DNA from: Hirundichthys speculiger
Taxonomy: Eukaryota > Chordata > Actinopteri > Beloniformes > Exocoetidae
Assembly (NCBI GenBank): GCA_018398805.1
Contig: JAGFBZ010000169.1
Coordinates: forward strand, 186,001-250,000
Direction: 5' to 3'
DNA: 64,000 nucleotides
Below are positions 39,701-45,800 of this stretch, piece by piece (position 1 is the stretch's first letter; every line of letters begins with the position of its first letter). Under the pieces are notes generated by a model. That model made no database searches. It saw only the letters and a list, made by a program, of their open reading frames with translations, and had not been told where the DNA came from. The position numbers were made by a program, and so were the translations under genes.

Positions 39701-40847
39701 CTTTTTAAACCCGAACTGCTCCCACAACATCTGCTTTTAAGCACACAGGCGCTGGGTTTATACTCGCCGCCATCCTCCTGACTGGTTCAGCTCTAGCTGG
39801 AAGAGAAAGAAGCTTCTGGATAACCTGTTAGAAACGCTCTACAGCAGCGGTTCCCAAACTTTTTTAGCCATGCACCCCCTTCTATGGCTCAACCGGGTTG
39901 ACGCACCCCCGATCCCCCACCCCTTAAAAAAAACGCAACAAGCTTTATTATAGCCATATTAAAGTCGCCATGTTTATTCATGCTAAAATGACCAGAACAC
40001 ACATATAACATAGTAAAAAACATAATAATAATGCGCTCTCGCATTTAAATTAAACTGAAACACTGTAACACAGTTCCAATATAATGAAACAAAGTTATGC
40101 GCAGGCTTCCACTTTTAAGAGCAAAGAGGATGGATGACATGCTCAGACTCAGTGGCAGAAAGCAGATAAGTTGAGGAAAATGTTAGAATATTTTGAACAT
40201 TGAACAAAATTGCAGCAAGTTTAAATGACCGTTTAAGTTGAGCATATTTGCGAGAATGAATAAAGTAGAGGCCACAAGCTAGGTGCAAATGCAGTGGTAG
40301 AAGAATATAACTTCTTCTTCTACGCTTCACTTTAAGATGGCGTGCATTTTGAATAGCCTGCATTTATTTATTCATTAAAATTACAGTTTTTGATTTAAAA
40401 TTTTACAAAGGAAATGTTTATTTACACATCTTTATTGTGTGAAAAAAAAAAAAAAATTATCAGACCGCCATTACATTTTTCATCTCGCGCACCCCACTTT
40501 GGGAATCCCTGCTCTACAGCGACACTAGTGGCTGGAGGACTTAATGGCTCAGGAAGAGACACGGTGGTTTTGAAGGGATCTTAGAATATCGATACCCGCG
40601 GCTGAAAACTCGATACTCTCTGGGGAAATAAAATATCGATATATATCGCAGAATCGCTAAAATCGCCCAGCCCTACTGCGCAGTAATGGCGGTTGTGCTT
40701 GTCTGTGTTGAGCAGGTTCCCCTGGAGGAAGGATTGAACAAAACCATCCAGTACTTCAGCAGGGAGCTGGAGCACCAGGCCAACAACCAGTACATCCCCA
40801 AACCCAAAGCCGCCCGCATGAAGAAGGGGAGGCCCAGACACAACTGA
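724..40847 (+). CDS. uxs1: uxs1: UDP-glucuronic acid decarboxylase 1 (14 coding exons, first exon outside window)
   Basis: UXS1 converts UDP-glucuronate to UDP-xylose in the ER/Golgi lumen with bound NAD+, supplying xylose for the glycosaminoglycan linker. Coding exons: 724-751, 3353-3401, 14603-14646, 16639-16699, 17933-18113, 22060-22164, 26174-26233, 28561-28682, 35066-35185, 35484-35527, 37624-37684, 37778-37835, 38930-39033, 40716-40847. All junctions are GT-AG and keep phase, giving 388 codons. Visible motifs are the Rossmann loop GGAGFVG (visible residues 63-69), VVDNFFTG, the [11 protein letters not shown] strand, the catalytic YDEGK (Tyr199/Lys203, matching human Tyr231/Lys235 at an offset of 32) and [10 protein letters not shown]. 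The cytosolic tail and most of the membrane anchor (about 32 residues) would lie in the upstream exon; only its distal side (VWGTYTNM) is here. One oddity is FGSRM where the family normally has FGPRM. Identification is very secure. Confidence 0.97.
1282..2239 (+). mobile_element. DNA transposon family G, copy 1 (3' truncated)
   Basis: It begins TAGGGGTGCGCGATAACTAT and shares several hundred bases with copies at 13522, 17105, 22624, 24771 and 30971. The far end is lost in a T run before 2240. Terminal motif TAGGG(A/G)TGC and the 8-bp duplication of copy 2 suggest hAT. Confidence 0.75.
2240..3352. other. uxs1 intron 2, distal part
   Basis: Unique-looking A+T-rich intronic sequence with an A run at about 3268-3284. 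No gene or delimited repeat was recognised. Confidence 0.5.
3353..3401 (+). CDS. uxs1: uxs1 exon 3
   Basis: Acceptor TTTTTGTAG, donor GTGAGT. It completes the split Arg and encodes [16 protein letters not shown], part of the luminal stem before the catalytic domain. Confidence 0.9.
3402..4095. other. uxs1 intron 3, proximal part
   Basis: Begins with a short TTTA microsatellite near 3437-3462. The rest is intronic sequence without recognisable features. Confidence 0.5.
4104..5214 (+). mobile_element. hAT-like element A, copy 1
   Basis: The ends are TAGTGATTCGCG (left) and GGAACATCCCTA (right), with near-perfect 8-bp duplications TTCAAAAC (4096-4103) and TTAAAAAC (5215-5222). It carries a 76-codon frame (4446-4676) with [11 protein letters not shown], which resembles the His end of a BED zinc finger, followed by a 15-bp tandem repeat coding for ADASG units. 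It is the inverted sibling of 7393-8474. Confidence 0.88.
4500..4566 (+). repeat. 15-bp tandem repeat (GATGCTAGCGGTGCT) inside element A
   Basis: Four to five units keep the frame open as [10 protein letters not shown] repeats. The sibling copy at 8040-8086 has fewer units, so the array has changed length since the copies separated. Confidence 0.85.
5233..6085 (+). mobile_element. hAT-like non-autonomous element B, full copy
   Basis: Terminal repeats TAGGGATGGGCAT and ATGCCCATCCCTA. It includes a six-unit AGGCT microsatellite. The flanks CTCTGCAC and CTTAGAAT do not form a duplication, so one flank has probably been rearranged. Confidence 0.8.
5646..5675 (+). repeat. (AGGCT)6 microsatellite
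   Basis: Six perfect pentamers in tandem inside element B. Confidence 0.95.
6086..7242 (+). mobile_element. element C fragment interrupted by element D1
   Basis: 6086-6148 and 7212-7242 match the right end of the larger element at 39118-40675 (CTCTGGGGAAATAAAATATC ... CAGCTCTA). The intervening DNA is element D1, inserted with target duplication ATCGATAT. Confidence 0.75.
6149..7203 (+). mobile_element. hAT-like element D, copy 1
   Basis: The ends are TAGGGCTGGGCAAGTTAACG and TTGTCCAGCCCTA, flanked by perfect 8-bp duplications ATCGATAT (6141-6148 and 7204-7211). It has no intact coding frame. Related copies: 9821, 30430, 35998 and 47452. Confidence 0.93.
7393..8474 (-). mobile_element. hAT-like element A, copy 2 (inverted)
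   Basis: The ends are TAGGGATGTTCC and GCGCGCATCCCTA with perfect 8-bp duplications ATTATGTT (7385-7392 and 8475-8482). Read on the minus strand it matches copy 1, including the [19 protein letters not shown] frame. Confidence 0.95.
8483..9812. other. uxs1 intron 3, unannotated stretch
   Basis: Intronic sequence with a G-rich run at 9234-9253. Short open frames (for example 8494-8688 plus, 9443-9721 minus) resemble no family I know. Confidence 0.5.
9875..10514 (+). mobile_element. hAT-like element F, copy 1
   Basis: The ends are TAGTGCTGGGCGATATGG and CATATTGCCCAGCACTA, with perfect 8-bp duplications ATTTCCCT (9867-9874 and 10515-10522). It is nested inside D2. Confidence 0.95.
10765..11160 (-). 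mobile_element. non-LTR retrotransposon 3' end (inverted)
   Basis: Present in D2 and absent from sibling D5. On the minus strand it ends GGGATTAATAAAGTATTTTC followed by repeated ATTCA, a tail style seen on teleost LINE/SINE 3' ends. The left and right limits are approximate. Confidence 0.6.
12409..13052 (+). mobile_element. hAT-like element F, copy 2
   Basis: The ends are TAGCGCTGGGCGATATGG and ATCGCCCAGCACTA, with perfect 8-bp duplications GCGTCAAT (12401-12408 and 13053-13060). A 73-codon minus-strand frame (12561-12782) recurs almost unchanged in copy 3, which reflects recent copying rather than proven function. Confidence 0.95.
13522..14054 (-). mobile_element. DNA transposon family G, copy 2 (internally deleted)
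   Basis: The ends are TAGGGATGCAAGATAAC and TATCGTGCAGCCCTA, with flanks TAAACAGG (13514-13521) and TAAATAGG (14055-14062), matching at 7 of 8 positions. Confidence 0.85.
14055..14602. other. uxs1 intron 3, distal part
   Basis: Intronic sequence up to the exon 4 acceptor. A 90-codon frame at 14297-14569 has no recognisable domain. Confidence 0.5.
14603..14646 (+). CDS. uxs1: uxs1 exon 4
   Basis: Acceptor TTTCAG, donor GTGAGT. It encodes [14 protein letters not shown] and two bases of the next Ser. This corresponds to the PLREKIRDLE stem segment of the vertebrate protein. Confidence 0.92.
14855..15031 (+). repeat. dispersed repeat fragment plus LINE-type tail
   Basis: 14855-14947 contains TCAACTTTATTTGTAT and CAGAAACCCAGAACATGACC, pieces of a repeat common in teleost introns. 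14985-15031 reads AAATTTCTCTTTGAGATGAA, then TAAAG and (TATC)n, a typical LINE 3' tail. Confidence 0.6.
15171..16100 (+). repeat. purine-rich minisatellite (GGATGGAGGACAGAGGGA-like units)
   Basis: About 930 bases of imperfect 12-20-bp units built from GAGGATGGAGGA and CAGAGG or TAAAGAG. It lies in uxs1 intron 4. It keeps frames open on both strands (up to about 420 codons); these frames are products of the repeat and have no gene-like features. Confidence 0.95.
16111..16231 (+). repeat. 14-bp minisatellite CAGTATTCTGACAC
   Basis: About eight units immediately after the purine-rich array, one interrupted by TCTGACC. Its unit is unrelated to the preceding array. Confidence 0.93.
16639..16699 (+). 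CDS. uxs1: uxs1 exon 5
   Basis: Acceptor TTCTCCAG, donor GTAAGT. It encodes [20 protein letters not shown], the end of the stem and the first beta strand of the Rossmann fold. Confidence 0.95.
16700..17104. other. uxs1 intron 5, proximal part
   Basis: Intronic A+T-rich sequence with no recognised element. Confidence 0.5.
17105..17538 (+). mobile_element. DNA transposon family G, copy 3 (fragment)
   Basis: Begins TAGCGGTGCACGATAAC and matches copies 1, 4 and 5 (for example CAAACCTATTTGATATCTCA). The distal end is missing. Confidence 0.75.
17933..18113 (+). CDS. uxs1: uxs1 exon 6 (NAD-binding loop)
   Basis: Acceptor TTCCGCCAG, donor GTTGGT. It begins [11 protein letters not shown], the GxxGxxG dinucleotide-binding loop, continues through [16 protein letters not shown] and ends VVEPLYIE plus one base of the next Val. 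Confidence 0.97.
18316..20086 (+). mobile_element. DNA transposon Q, hosting element P
   Basis: Terminal repeats CAGGGCATAAA (left) and TTTATGCCCTG (right). The flanks share CTTTG (18311-18315 and 20087-20091). The interior, interrupted by P, shares several hundred bases with element R (26877-27564). No intact transposase is seen. The family is uncertain. Confidence 0.65.
18589..19534 (+). mobile_element. hAT-like element P with BED zinc finger
   Basis: The ends are TAGGGGTGTAACGGTACA and TGTACCGTTACACCCCTA, with perfect 8-bp duplications GTAATGTA (18581-18588 and 19535-19542). The plus-strand frame 19138-19332 holds a BED-type finger ([26 protein letters not shown]). On the opposite strand 18985-19194 reads [17 protein letters not shown], a hAT transposase segment. 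Confidence 0.95.
20525..21678 (+). mobile_element. hAT-like element T with decayed transposase start
   Basis: The ends are TAGGGATGTCCCGATC and GATCGGGACATCCCTA, with perfect 8-bp duplications GTTAGTGG (20517-20524 and 21679-21686). The interior shows [13 protein letters not shown] (BED finger His side) and [18 protein letters not shown], both of hAT type, separated by stops and shifts. Confidence 0.95.
22060..22164 (+). CDS. uxs1: uxs1 exon 7
   Basis: Acceptor TTTGCAG, donor GTGAGT. It encodes [16 protein letters not shown] and then [11 protein letters not shown], the NAD- and substrate-contacting part of the extended-SDR fold. Confidence 0.97.
22259..22413 (+). mobile_element. SINE-like dispersed repeat fragment
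   Basis: It begins GGGCAGCACAGTGGTTC, then GGTTCAAATCCC (a tRNA B-box-like motif), ACAGTCCAAAATCATGTCC and GGTTAATTGGTGACTCTAAA. These match a repeat very common in teleost genomes; this copy is diverged and shortened. Confidence 0.65.
22624..23670 (-). mobile_element. DNA transposon family G, copy 4
   Basis: Nearly full length and inverted relative to copy 5. The left end is degraded (TAGGGATAACTG) and the right end reads GTTATCGTGCACCCCCA. No target duplication is evident. Confidence 0.8.
23671..24770. other. uxs1 intron 7, unannotated stretch
   Basis: Intronic sequence with an A run near 24424-24438. No recognisable genes or repeats. Confidence 0.5.
24771..25892 (+). mobile_element. DNA transposon family G, copy 5 (fullest copy)
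   Basis: Starts TAGGGGTGCACGATAACTAT and ends GTTATCGTGCATCCCTA, 1122 bases. The flanks do not form a clear duplication. It provides the empty-site sequence for the insertion in copy 6. Confidence 0.85.
26174..26233 (+). CDS. uxs1: uxs1 exon 8
   Basis: Acceptor TTTCTCAG, donor GTGAGA. It encodes [19 protein letters not shown], with the Ser/Thr-containing strand of the SDR catalytic triad. Confidence 0.97.
26525..27976 (+). mobile_element. DNA transposon S, hosting element R
   Basis: The inverted ends are approximate: GGGCCCGATCTTCCAC on the left and GTACGATTGGGGCC on the right. The internal inverted parts include GCTAGCGGG and TAGCGGGTAGC motifs. Possibly Harbinger-like; the family is not settled. 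Confidence 0.5.
26877..27564 (+). mobile_element. Tc1/mariner-pogo (Tigger-like) non-autonomous element R
   Basis: The ends are CAGTGATCCCTCGCC and AATAAGGGATCACTG, flanked by TA at 26875-26876 and 27565-27566. The interior resembles that of element Q. No transposase frame. Confidence 0.85.
28561..28682 (+). CDS. uxs1: uxs1 exon 9 (catalytic YxxxK)
   Basis: Acceptor TTTGTTCCAG, donor GTGATG (weaker at +4 and +5). It encodes [20 protein letters not shown] and then [11 protein letters not shown] with the catalytic Tyr and Lys, ending CYAYMKQ. Confidence 0.97.
28853..29615 (+). pseudogene. LINE ORF2 C-terminal remnant with 3' tail
   Basis: Conceptual frames read [17 protein letters not shown], then [15 protein letters not shown], and after a shift [14 protein letters not shown] and [13 protein letters not shown], the C-terminus typical of teleost non-LTR retrotransposon reverse transcriptases. 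The copy is frameshifted, 5'-truncated and ends AATAAAGG(TAA)n. It lies in uxs1 intron 9. Confidence 0.8.
29616..30429. other. uxs1 intron 9, unannotated stretch
   Basis: Intronic sequence with no recognised repeat or gene. Confidence 0.5.
30430..30970 (+). mobile_element. hAT-like element D, copy 3 (right half missing)
   Basis: Starts TAGGGCTGGGCAGGTTAACG and follows D1 and D4 until about 30970, where it joins abruptly to family G sequence. Confidence 0.85.
30971..32013 (+). mobile_element. DNA transposon family G, copy 6 (left part missing)
   Basis: Begins at CTGATCACAACAAACATGG, internal to copy 5, and ends GTTATCGTGCATCCC. It is interrupted by element I at 31565-31931. Confidence 0.85.
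31565..31931 (+). mobile_element. Tc1/mariner-type MITE (element I), TA target
   Basis: Long inverted ends: CAGTCATGGAAAAAATGATT then AGACCACCCTTG on the left, and the complement on the right ending CATGACTG. TA occurs on both sides, and family G copy 5 shows the empty site GGTATATGTG. Confidence 0.93.
32014..33156. other. uxs1 intron 9, stretch before the 24-bp array
   Basis: Intronic sequence. A 96-codon frame at 32716-33006 has no recognisable domain; [20 protein letters not shown] is not a family I can place. Confidence 0.5.
33157..34910 (+). repeat. 24-bp minisatellite in uxs1 intron 9 (about 73 units)
   Basis: Each unit is GGTTCCTCCCTCC followed by A(T/G)CTGTGGACT. Units up to about 34030 are mostly ATCTG...CTGG; later units are mostly AGCTG...CTCG. 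Because 24 is divisible by three, most reading frames on both strands stay open for hundreds of codons. It sits inside an intron and has no gene-like start or family resemblance. Confidence 0.97.
35066..35185 (+). CDS. uxs1: uxs1 exon 10
   Basis: Acceptor TTTTGCAG, donor GTAAGC. Forty codons: [18 protein letters not shown], then [18 protein letters not shown] and EPLT. The Ser in FGSRM (codon TCC) replaces the family-typical Pro. Confidence 0.97.
35484..35527 (+). CDS. uxs1: uxs1 exon 11
   Basis: Acceptor CTTCTTCTAG, donor GTAGGT. It encodes [14 protein letters not shown] plus a split Ser, matching the VYGSGSQTRAF segment of the family. Confidence 0.96.
35528..35997. other. uxs1 intron 11, proximal part
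   Basis: Intronic sequence without recognised features. Confidence 0.5.
35998..37541 (+). mobile_element. hAT-like element D, copy 4
   Basis: The ends are TAGGGCTGGGCGAAGTTAACG and TTGCCCAGCCCTA, with perfect 8-bp duplications GTAATATT (35990-35997 and 37542-37549). It is interrupted by element H and ends 82 bases before uxs1 exon 12. Confidence 0.95.
36860..37257 (+). mobile_element. piggyBac-like MITE (element H), TTAA target
   Basis: Inverted ends AGGTGGGGTGGGTGTTG and CAACACCTACTCCACCT, flanked by TTAA at 36856-36859 and 37258-37261. Sibling D copies show the uninterrupted site GACATTAATG. Confidence 0.88.
37624..37684 (+). CDS. uxs1: uxs1 exon 12
   Basis: Acceptor TTTTTTCTCAG after a long T-rich tract, donor GTAGGT. 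It encodes [20 protein letters not shown]. Confidence 0.96.
37778..37835 (+). CDS. uxs1: uxs1 exon 13
   Basis: Acceptor GTTGCAG, donor GTAAGG. It encodes [19 protein letters not shown] and is separated from exon 12 by a 93-bp intron. Confidence 0.96.
37962..38849 (+). mobile_element. hAT-like element U
   Basis: The ends are TAGTGATGGAACGGTTA and ATCGTTACTTCCCTA, with flanks CTCACGAA (37954-37961) and ATCACGAA (38850-38857), matching at 7 of 8 positions. It fills most of uxs1 intron 13. Confidence 0.88.
38930..39033 (+). CDS. uxs1: uxs1 exon 14
   Basis: The acceptor ACACAG follows a run of C at about 38907-38919; the donor is GTACGT. It encodes [14 protein letters not shown], then [20 protein letters not shown]. 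Confidence 0.96.
39118..40675 (+). mobile_element. hAT-like element C, full copy, hosting element E1
   Basis: The ends are TAGGGCTGTGGCGATAC and AAAATCGCCCAGCCCTA. No clear target duplication remains. It occupies almost all of uxs1 intron 14 and ends 40 bases before exon 15. Confidence 0.8.
39845..40511 (+). mobile_element. hAT-like element E, copy 1
   Basis: The ends are CAGCGGTTCCCAAACTT and ACTTTGGGAATCCCTG, with perfect 8-bp duplications CTCTACAG (39837-39844 and 40512-40519). Nested inside element C. Confidence 0.95.
40716..40847 (+). CDS. uxs1: uxs1 exon 15 (C-terminus and stop)
   Basis: The acceptor is TTGAGCAG. It encodes [20 protein letters not shown], then [17 protein letters not shown] and GRPRHN before TGA at 40845-40847. 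The basic C-terminal tail is typical of vertebrate UXS1. A hAT-like element ends only 40 bases upstream of this exon. Confidence 0.97.
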   Translation, partial: VPLEEGLNKTIQYFSRELEHQANNQYIPKPKAARMKKGRPRHN

Positions 40848-41460
40848 GGGCGCGCCCCGCCCCCCCCCGCCCTCCTCTACAGAGACACCAAGCTTCTTAA
40901 CAGGTGGCTCTTCGACGTTCTTCGCTGTGAGTAGTCGCACTTTCGGAACAGCGTCCTTTTTCTTTTCTGGGAAGCGGAGACGACTTTTTCTCGAAGAACT
41001 AGCGTTGTTGCCTTGTCGTCGGAGTTACCGCCGCGTCGGTGGCGACCGATGGACCAGCCGACGTGAGCGAGGAAGCTGAAATCCAGCCTGTTTTTCTTTC
41101 TGCTGACTGTGAAGCTTTGGGTTCATCTCGTCCGTCTCGTCCGGAGACGAGCTGTCCCGACTCTGTTTTCCCGCTGGATGTTTTTTCCGTCTCATCGGGG
41201 CGTCGCGGCGCTCCGCTAGCTTCAGGACTGGACGAACCCCCCGAGGAAGACTGTTACAGCGCCATTTTGTGTTTTTCAAAGCGCCATCGTGTTTGTGGGC
41301 CTTCATGTGGGGATTTGCGTCCTTATTTTGATGTGAAAATGCTATTTTAATAAAATATTTCCAATAGTTTATGTATAATATCGACAGTTGAGAAAAGATA
41401 CCTATGATGTTAAGTGCAATTAAAAAAAATAAAGAAGAAGAGTGAGGAGAGGCAGTAAAG
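40848..41460 (+). other. uxs1: uxs1 3' UTR (approximate end)
   Basis: This non-coding stretch follows the uxs1 stop. It contains AATAAA at 41349-41354 and again at 41428-41433. The true cleavage point cannot be read from the sequence. Open frames here on both strands show no family resemblance. Confidence 0.7.
41349..41354 (+). promoter_or_regulatory. uxs1: uxs1 polyadenylation signal AATAAA (proximal)
   Basis: Canonical AATAAA about 500 bases after the stop, followed by T-rich sequence. A second candidate lies at 41428-41433. Confidence 0.65.
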
Positions 41461-41469
41461 ACCAACGTC

Positions 41470-41535
41470 TTTATTCACAACCAAAGGCAGAGCTGAAGCT
41501 TAAAGTAAATGTTTGATCAGAACAAATCTTTTATT
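41470..41535 (-). promoter_or_regulatory. ecrg4: ecrg4 polyadenylation signals on the minus strand
   Basis: TTTATT on the plus strand at 41530-41535 and 41470-41475 reads AATAAA on the minus strand, about 57 and 117 bases past the ecrg4 stop. Cleavage downstream of the distal signal would run into the uxs1 3' UTR. Confidence 0.6.
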
Positions 41536-41591
41536 TATAGATTAGGAGGCTGAAGCGACAGAGCTGGAGGATTAAAAGTAAAGTCCCGGCG

Positions 41592-41741
41592 TTAGTAGTA
41601 GTCATAGTTGACGTTCGCTCCGTGTCTGTAAGCCGTGGCGTCCCGCGGGCCGATGGGGGCGTTTTCGTCGTACTGATGCTGACGTCCGTGGTCGAAGGAG
41701 CGGGCGTGGTCCTTCCAGTACGACAGGTCGGCCTCCAGCCT
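41592..41741 (-). CDS. ecrg4: ecrg4 exon 4 (C-terminus and stop)
   Basis: Minus-strand acceptor CTCTTCAG. It encodes RLEADLSYWKDHARSFDHG, QYDENAPIGPRDATAYRHG and ANVNYDYY, then TAA at 41592-41594. The motifs YDE..AIGPR and RHGA.VNYD are diagnostic of augurin. Confidence 0.96.
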   Translation of the reverse strand, partial: RLEADLSYWKDHARSFDHGRQHQYDENAPIGPRDATAYRHGANVNYDYY

Positions 41742-42820
41742 CTGAAGAGGGAAAACACAGCGGACGTGACATGTTTGGAAACTCTTAAATGTCTAGTTAA
41801 CAGACTGATAAGAGGCGCGGCGCGATGGCGTGACTGCGCGGCGGCGGATAGACGAGCATGAAAAGGCGAACGCTGAAAAGGCCAGTCCTGTTGACAGCTT
41901 TGGCCTTTTAAGGAAGCAACAGCAAATGGCACGCAGGCGAGGTGTCGTGTTTGGGGGCCGTCTGAGAAAATCCCGCCTGAAAGTCGTGATGTCAGCTGTC
42001 AGAAATGGTGGCGGGGGGGGGCGGGGCTTGTTTTGTTCTCTCTGCTCTCGTTATCACTTCCCTCCATCCGTTACTGTCCCCGGTAAGAATCCATGACAGC
42101 CGACGACCCGAAAGAGACAAAAATCTGATTTTCTAAGTGGGTTTACGTTTGTGTGCGAGAGAGGAAACTCGTGTTTTCATCCTTAACTGTATTTATTCAT
42201 TCGCCCAAATCACCGTTTGGGGGAAAACGTACGTTTTAAAGAGTCTTTTAGATGTTCAGACCGTGTCCGATGTTTACTCCGATTTTCTGTGAACTCAAGA
42301 ATTGAGATAAAGATTCAGAATTTTATCTTTAACTGTCTTGTGTATTTGTTTTTTTTTTTTTTAAACAAGTTGTGTAATTTCTTTGACAGATTTAAAGCTC
42401 TGGATGTTCAGTTTATGTCAAAAAAATAAATAAGTATTAAATGTGGTTTTTGGGTGCGCAAGCATATTGTATTCACTTAAAAAGTGGAAAAAAAGAAGAT
42501 AACTTTTTTTTCAGTTGCATCAATTTTTCAGTTTTCCTGAATTGATGGTATAATTTTTCTTTAAAAAATATTTTGTCTTAAAAAAATCCTACGCAGTTTT
42601 TCTGAATTAATAAAATAATTTTTTCCTGATCCCAAAAAAAAAAAAAAAAAAAAAATCAAAATAGTTATTCTGACTTAACAGCGTAATATTTAAATATTGC
42701 AGGTGTTTCTTCCTGCAGACGTTCACTGAACAGGATCAAACTGAGCCAAAAATGTTTTTACGAATGAATTAGAAAATTTAGAAACTCTTGATTTTTCAAT
42801 GAAATGTAAATATGCTGCTC

Positions 42821-42852
<32 letters not shown>

Positions 42853-45800
42853 TATGGATTATTAAACACAAATAAAACTGCAGTGTTTTATCGGGACTTG
42901 TATGAAATCATATGTTGTTGGGAAATTAAACCAAGTTCATCGCCAGAGTTTGAACAGTTTTTGTCTTAATGTTTTAAAAAAAAAAAAAAAACATGTTCTT
43001 GGTAAAGAATCTGGTGAGAGAAGTTTTGTATTTTATCACAAATACTAAAGATCACCTCCCAGTGGATTATTAAATCTTTGTCCTGTGCTTTTGTTTTTCC
43101 ATTATCGTCCCAGTTTTTATATTTTTTTCCGCCCCCAACCCCCCCGATGTCTCACCTGCTCGTCAAATCCCATGTACATAAACTGCATGATCCACTGCTG
43201 AACGTCCGGCCGGCTCCGGTCCCAGACGTTCCTCCTGGTTCTGGTTCTGCTCAGCTTTGCCAGGAACTCCTGGGCCTCGGAGGAGGAGATGGCCACGGAG
43301 GACTTTGACGGGGCGGCGCCACCTTCCGACGCTGAAGGAGAAGCTTAGACATTGAAGGGATGATTTTAATCAGCAGCGCGATGACACGTTGAGTAATGAA
43401 CTTGAGGTTCTTACCGTCTCTTTTCCTTAAGATCTTGTGCAGGCGGCTGTCGCTGGACACACCTGTGGAGGAGGAGCCAACGGAGAAGCAGTGAGCTGCA
43501 GTGCAAAGCCAAAGCCGTTCTCTCCAAAAGGTAAGTTAGACGACAGGACAAACAAAAACGCAGCTGAGACAGATGTTTCCTTCCTGCAGCCGCCTCTGAA
43601 CTCTGGAGGACTGGCGCACCATCGTTCAGGAACACCACGATGTTCAGGAACACCGTGACGTTCAGGAACACCACGATGTTCCAAAAACAATACAACGTTC
43701 CAGGAACGCCACGACGGTCCAGGAACGCCACGACGTTCCAGGAACGCCACGATTTTCCAAGAACAACACGACGTTCAGGAACACCACGACAGTCCAGGAA
43801 TGCCACGGCGTTCAGGAACACCACGATGTTCCAAAAACAATACGACATTCCAGGAACGCTACAATGTTCAGGAACACCACGACGTTTCAGGAACGCCACG
43901 ACGTTCAGGAACGGCACGACGTTCAGGAACACCACGATGTTCAGGAACACCATGACATTCAGTAGCCACGACGTTCATGAACTCCACGACGTTCAGGAAC
44001 AACACCACGACGTTCCAAGAACGCCACGACGTTCCAGGAACGCCACGACGTTGCAGGAACGCCACGGCTCAACGACGTTCAGAACGCCACGACGTTCCAG
44101 GAACGCCACGACGTTCCAACGCCACGACGTTTCCAGGAACGCCACGGCGTTCAGGAACGCCACGGCGTTCAGGAACGCCACGAGGTTCAGGAACGCCACG
44201 ACGTTCCAGGAACGCCACGGCGTTCAGGAACGCCACGAGGTTCAGGAACACCACGATGTTCCAGGAACACCACGAGGTTCAGGAACGCCACGACGTTCAG
44301 GAACGCCACGACGTTCAGGAACGCCACGGCGTTCAGGAACACCACGACGTTCAGGAACACCACGACGTTCCAAAAACAATACGACATTCCAGGAACGCTA
44401 CGATGTTCAGGAACACCACGACGTTTCAGGAACGGCACGACGTTCATGAACGCCACGGCGTTCAGGAACGGCACGACGTTCATGAACGCCACGGCGTTCA
44501 GGAACGCCACGACGTTCAGGAACGCCACGGCGTTCAGGAACGCCACGACGTTCAGGAACGCCACGGCGTTCAGGAACGCCACGACGTTCCAGGAACGCCA
44601 CGGCGTTCAGGAACGCCACGGCGTTCAGGAACGCCACGACGTTCAGGAACGCCACGACGTTCAGGAACGCACGGCGTTCAGGAACGCCACGAGTTCAGGA
44701 ACGCCACGACGTTTTCAGGAACGCCACACGTTCAGGAACACCACGATGTTCAGGAACGCCACGACGTTCAGGAACGCCACGACGTTCAGAACGCCACGGC
44801 GTTCAGGAACACCACGTTCAGGAACACCACGACGTTCAAAACAATACGACAATCCAGGAACGCTACGATGTTCAGGAACACCACGAAGTTTCAGGAACGC
44901 ACGGTTCAAGAACCCACGACGTTCAGGAACGCCACGACGTTCAGGAACGGCGTTCAGGAACGCCACGACGTCAGGAACGCCAACGCCACGGCGTTCAGGA
45001 ACGCCACGAGGTTCAGGAACGCCACGAGTTCCAGGACGCCACGGCGTTCAGGAACGCCACGAGTTCAGGAACGCCACGACGTTCCAGGAACGCCACGGCG
45101 TTCAGGAACGCCACGGCGTTCAGGAACGCCACGGCGTTCAGGAACGCCACGGCGTTCAGGAACGCCACGAGGTTCAGGAACGCCACGACGTTCCAGGAAC
45201 GCCACGACGTTCCAGAGAACGACGTTCAAATGCACGAGGAACGTTCAGGAACACCACGATGTTCCAGGAACACAGGTTCAGACGAAACGCCACGACGTTC
45301 AGGAACGCCACGGCGTTCAGGAACACCACGACGTTCAGGAACACCATGAGGTCTCAGGAACACCACGACGTTCAGGAAAACATGAGGTCTCAGGAACGCC
45401 ACGACGTTCAGGAACGCCACGGCGTTCAGGAACACGACGTTCCAGGAACGCCACGGCGTTCAGGAACGCCACGAGGTTCAGGAACGCCACGACGTTCAGG
45501 AACGCCACGACGTTCCAGGAACGCCACGAGGTTCAGGAACACCACGACGTTCAGGAACGCCACGACGTTCAGGAACACCACGACGTTCATGAACTCCACG
45601 ACGTTCAGGAACAACACCACGACGTTCCAAGAACGCCACGACGTTCCAGGAACGCCACGACGTTGCAGGAACGCCACGGCGTTCAGGAACGCCACGACGT
45701 TCCAGGAACGCCACGGCGTTCAGGAACGCCACGACGTTCAGGAACGCCACGACGTTCCAGGAACGCCACGGCGTTCAGGAACGCCACGGCGTTCAGGAAC

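Noticed and set aside
41039..41350. 103-codon frame in the uxs1 3' UTR
   Set aside because: No domain or homology recognised; placed entirely in untranslated sequence between the uxs1 stop and its AATAAA.
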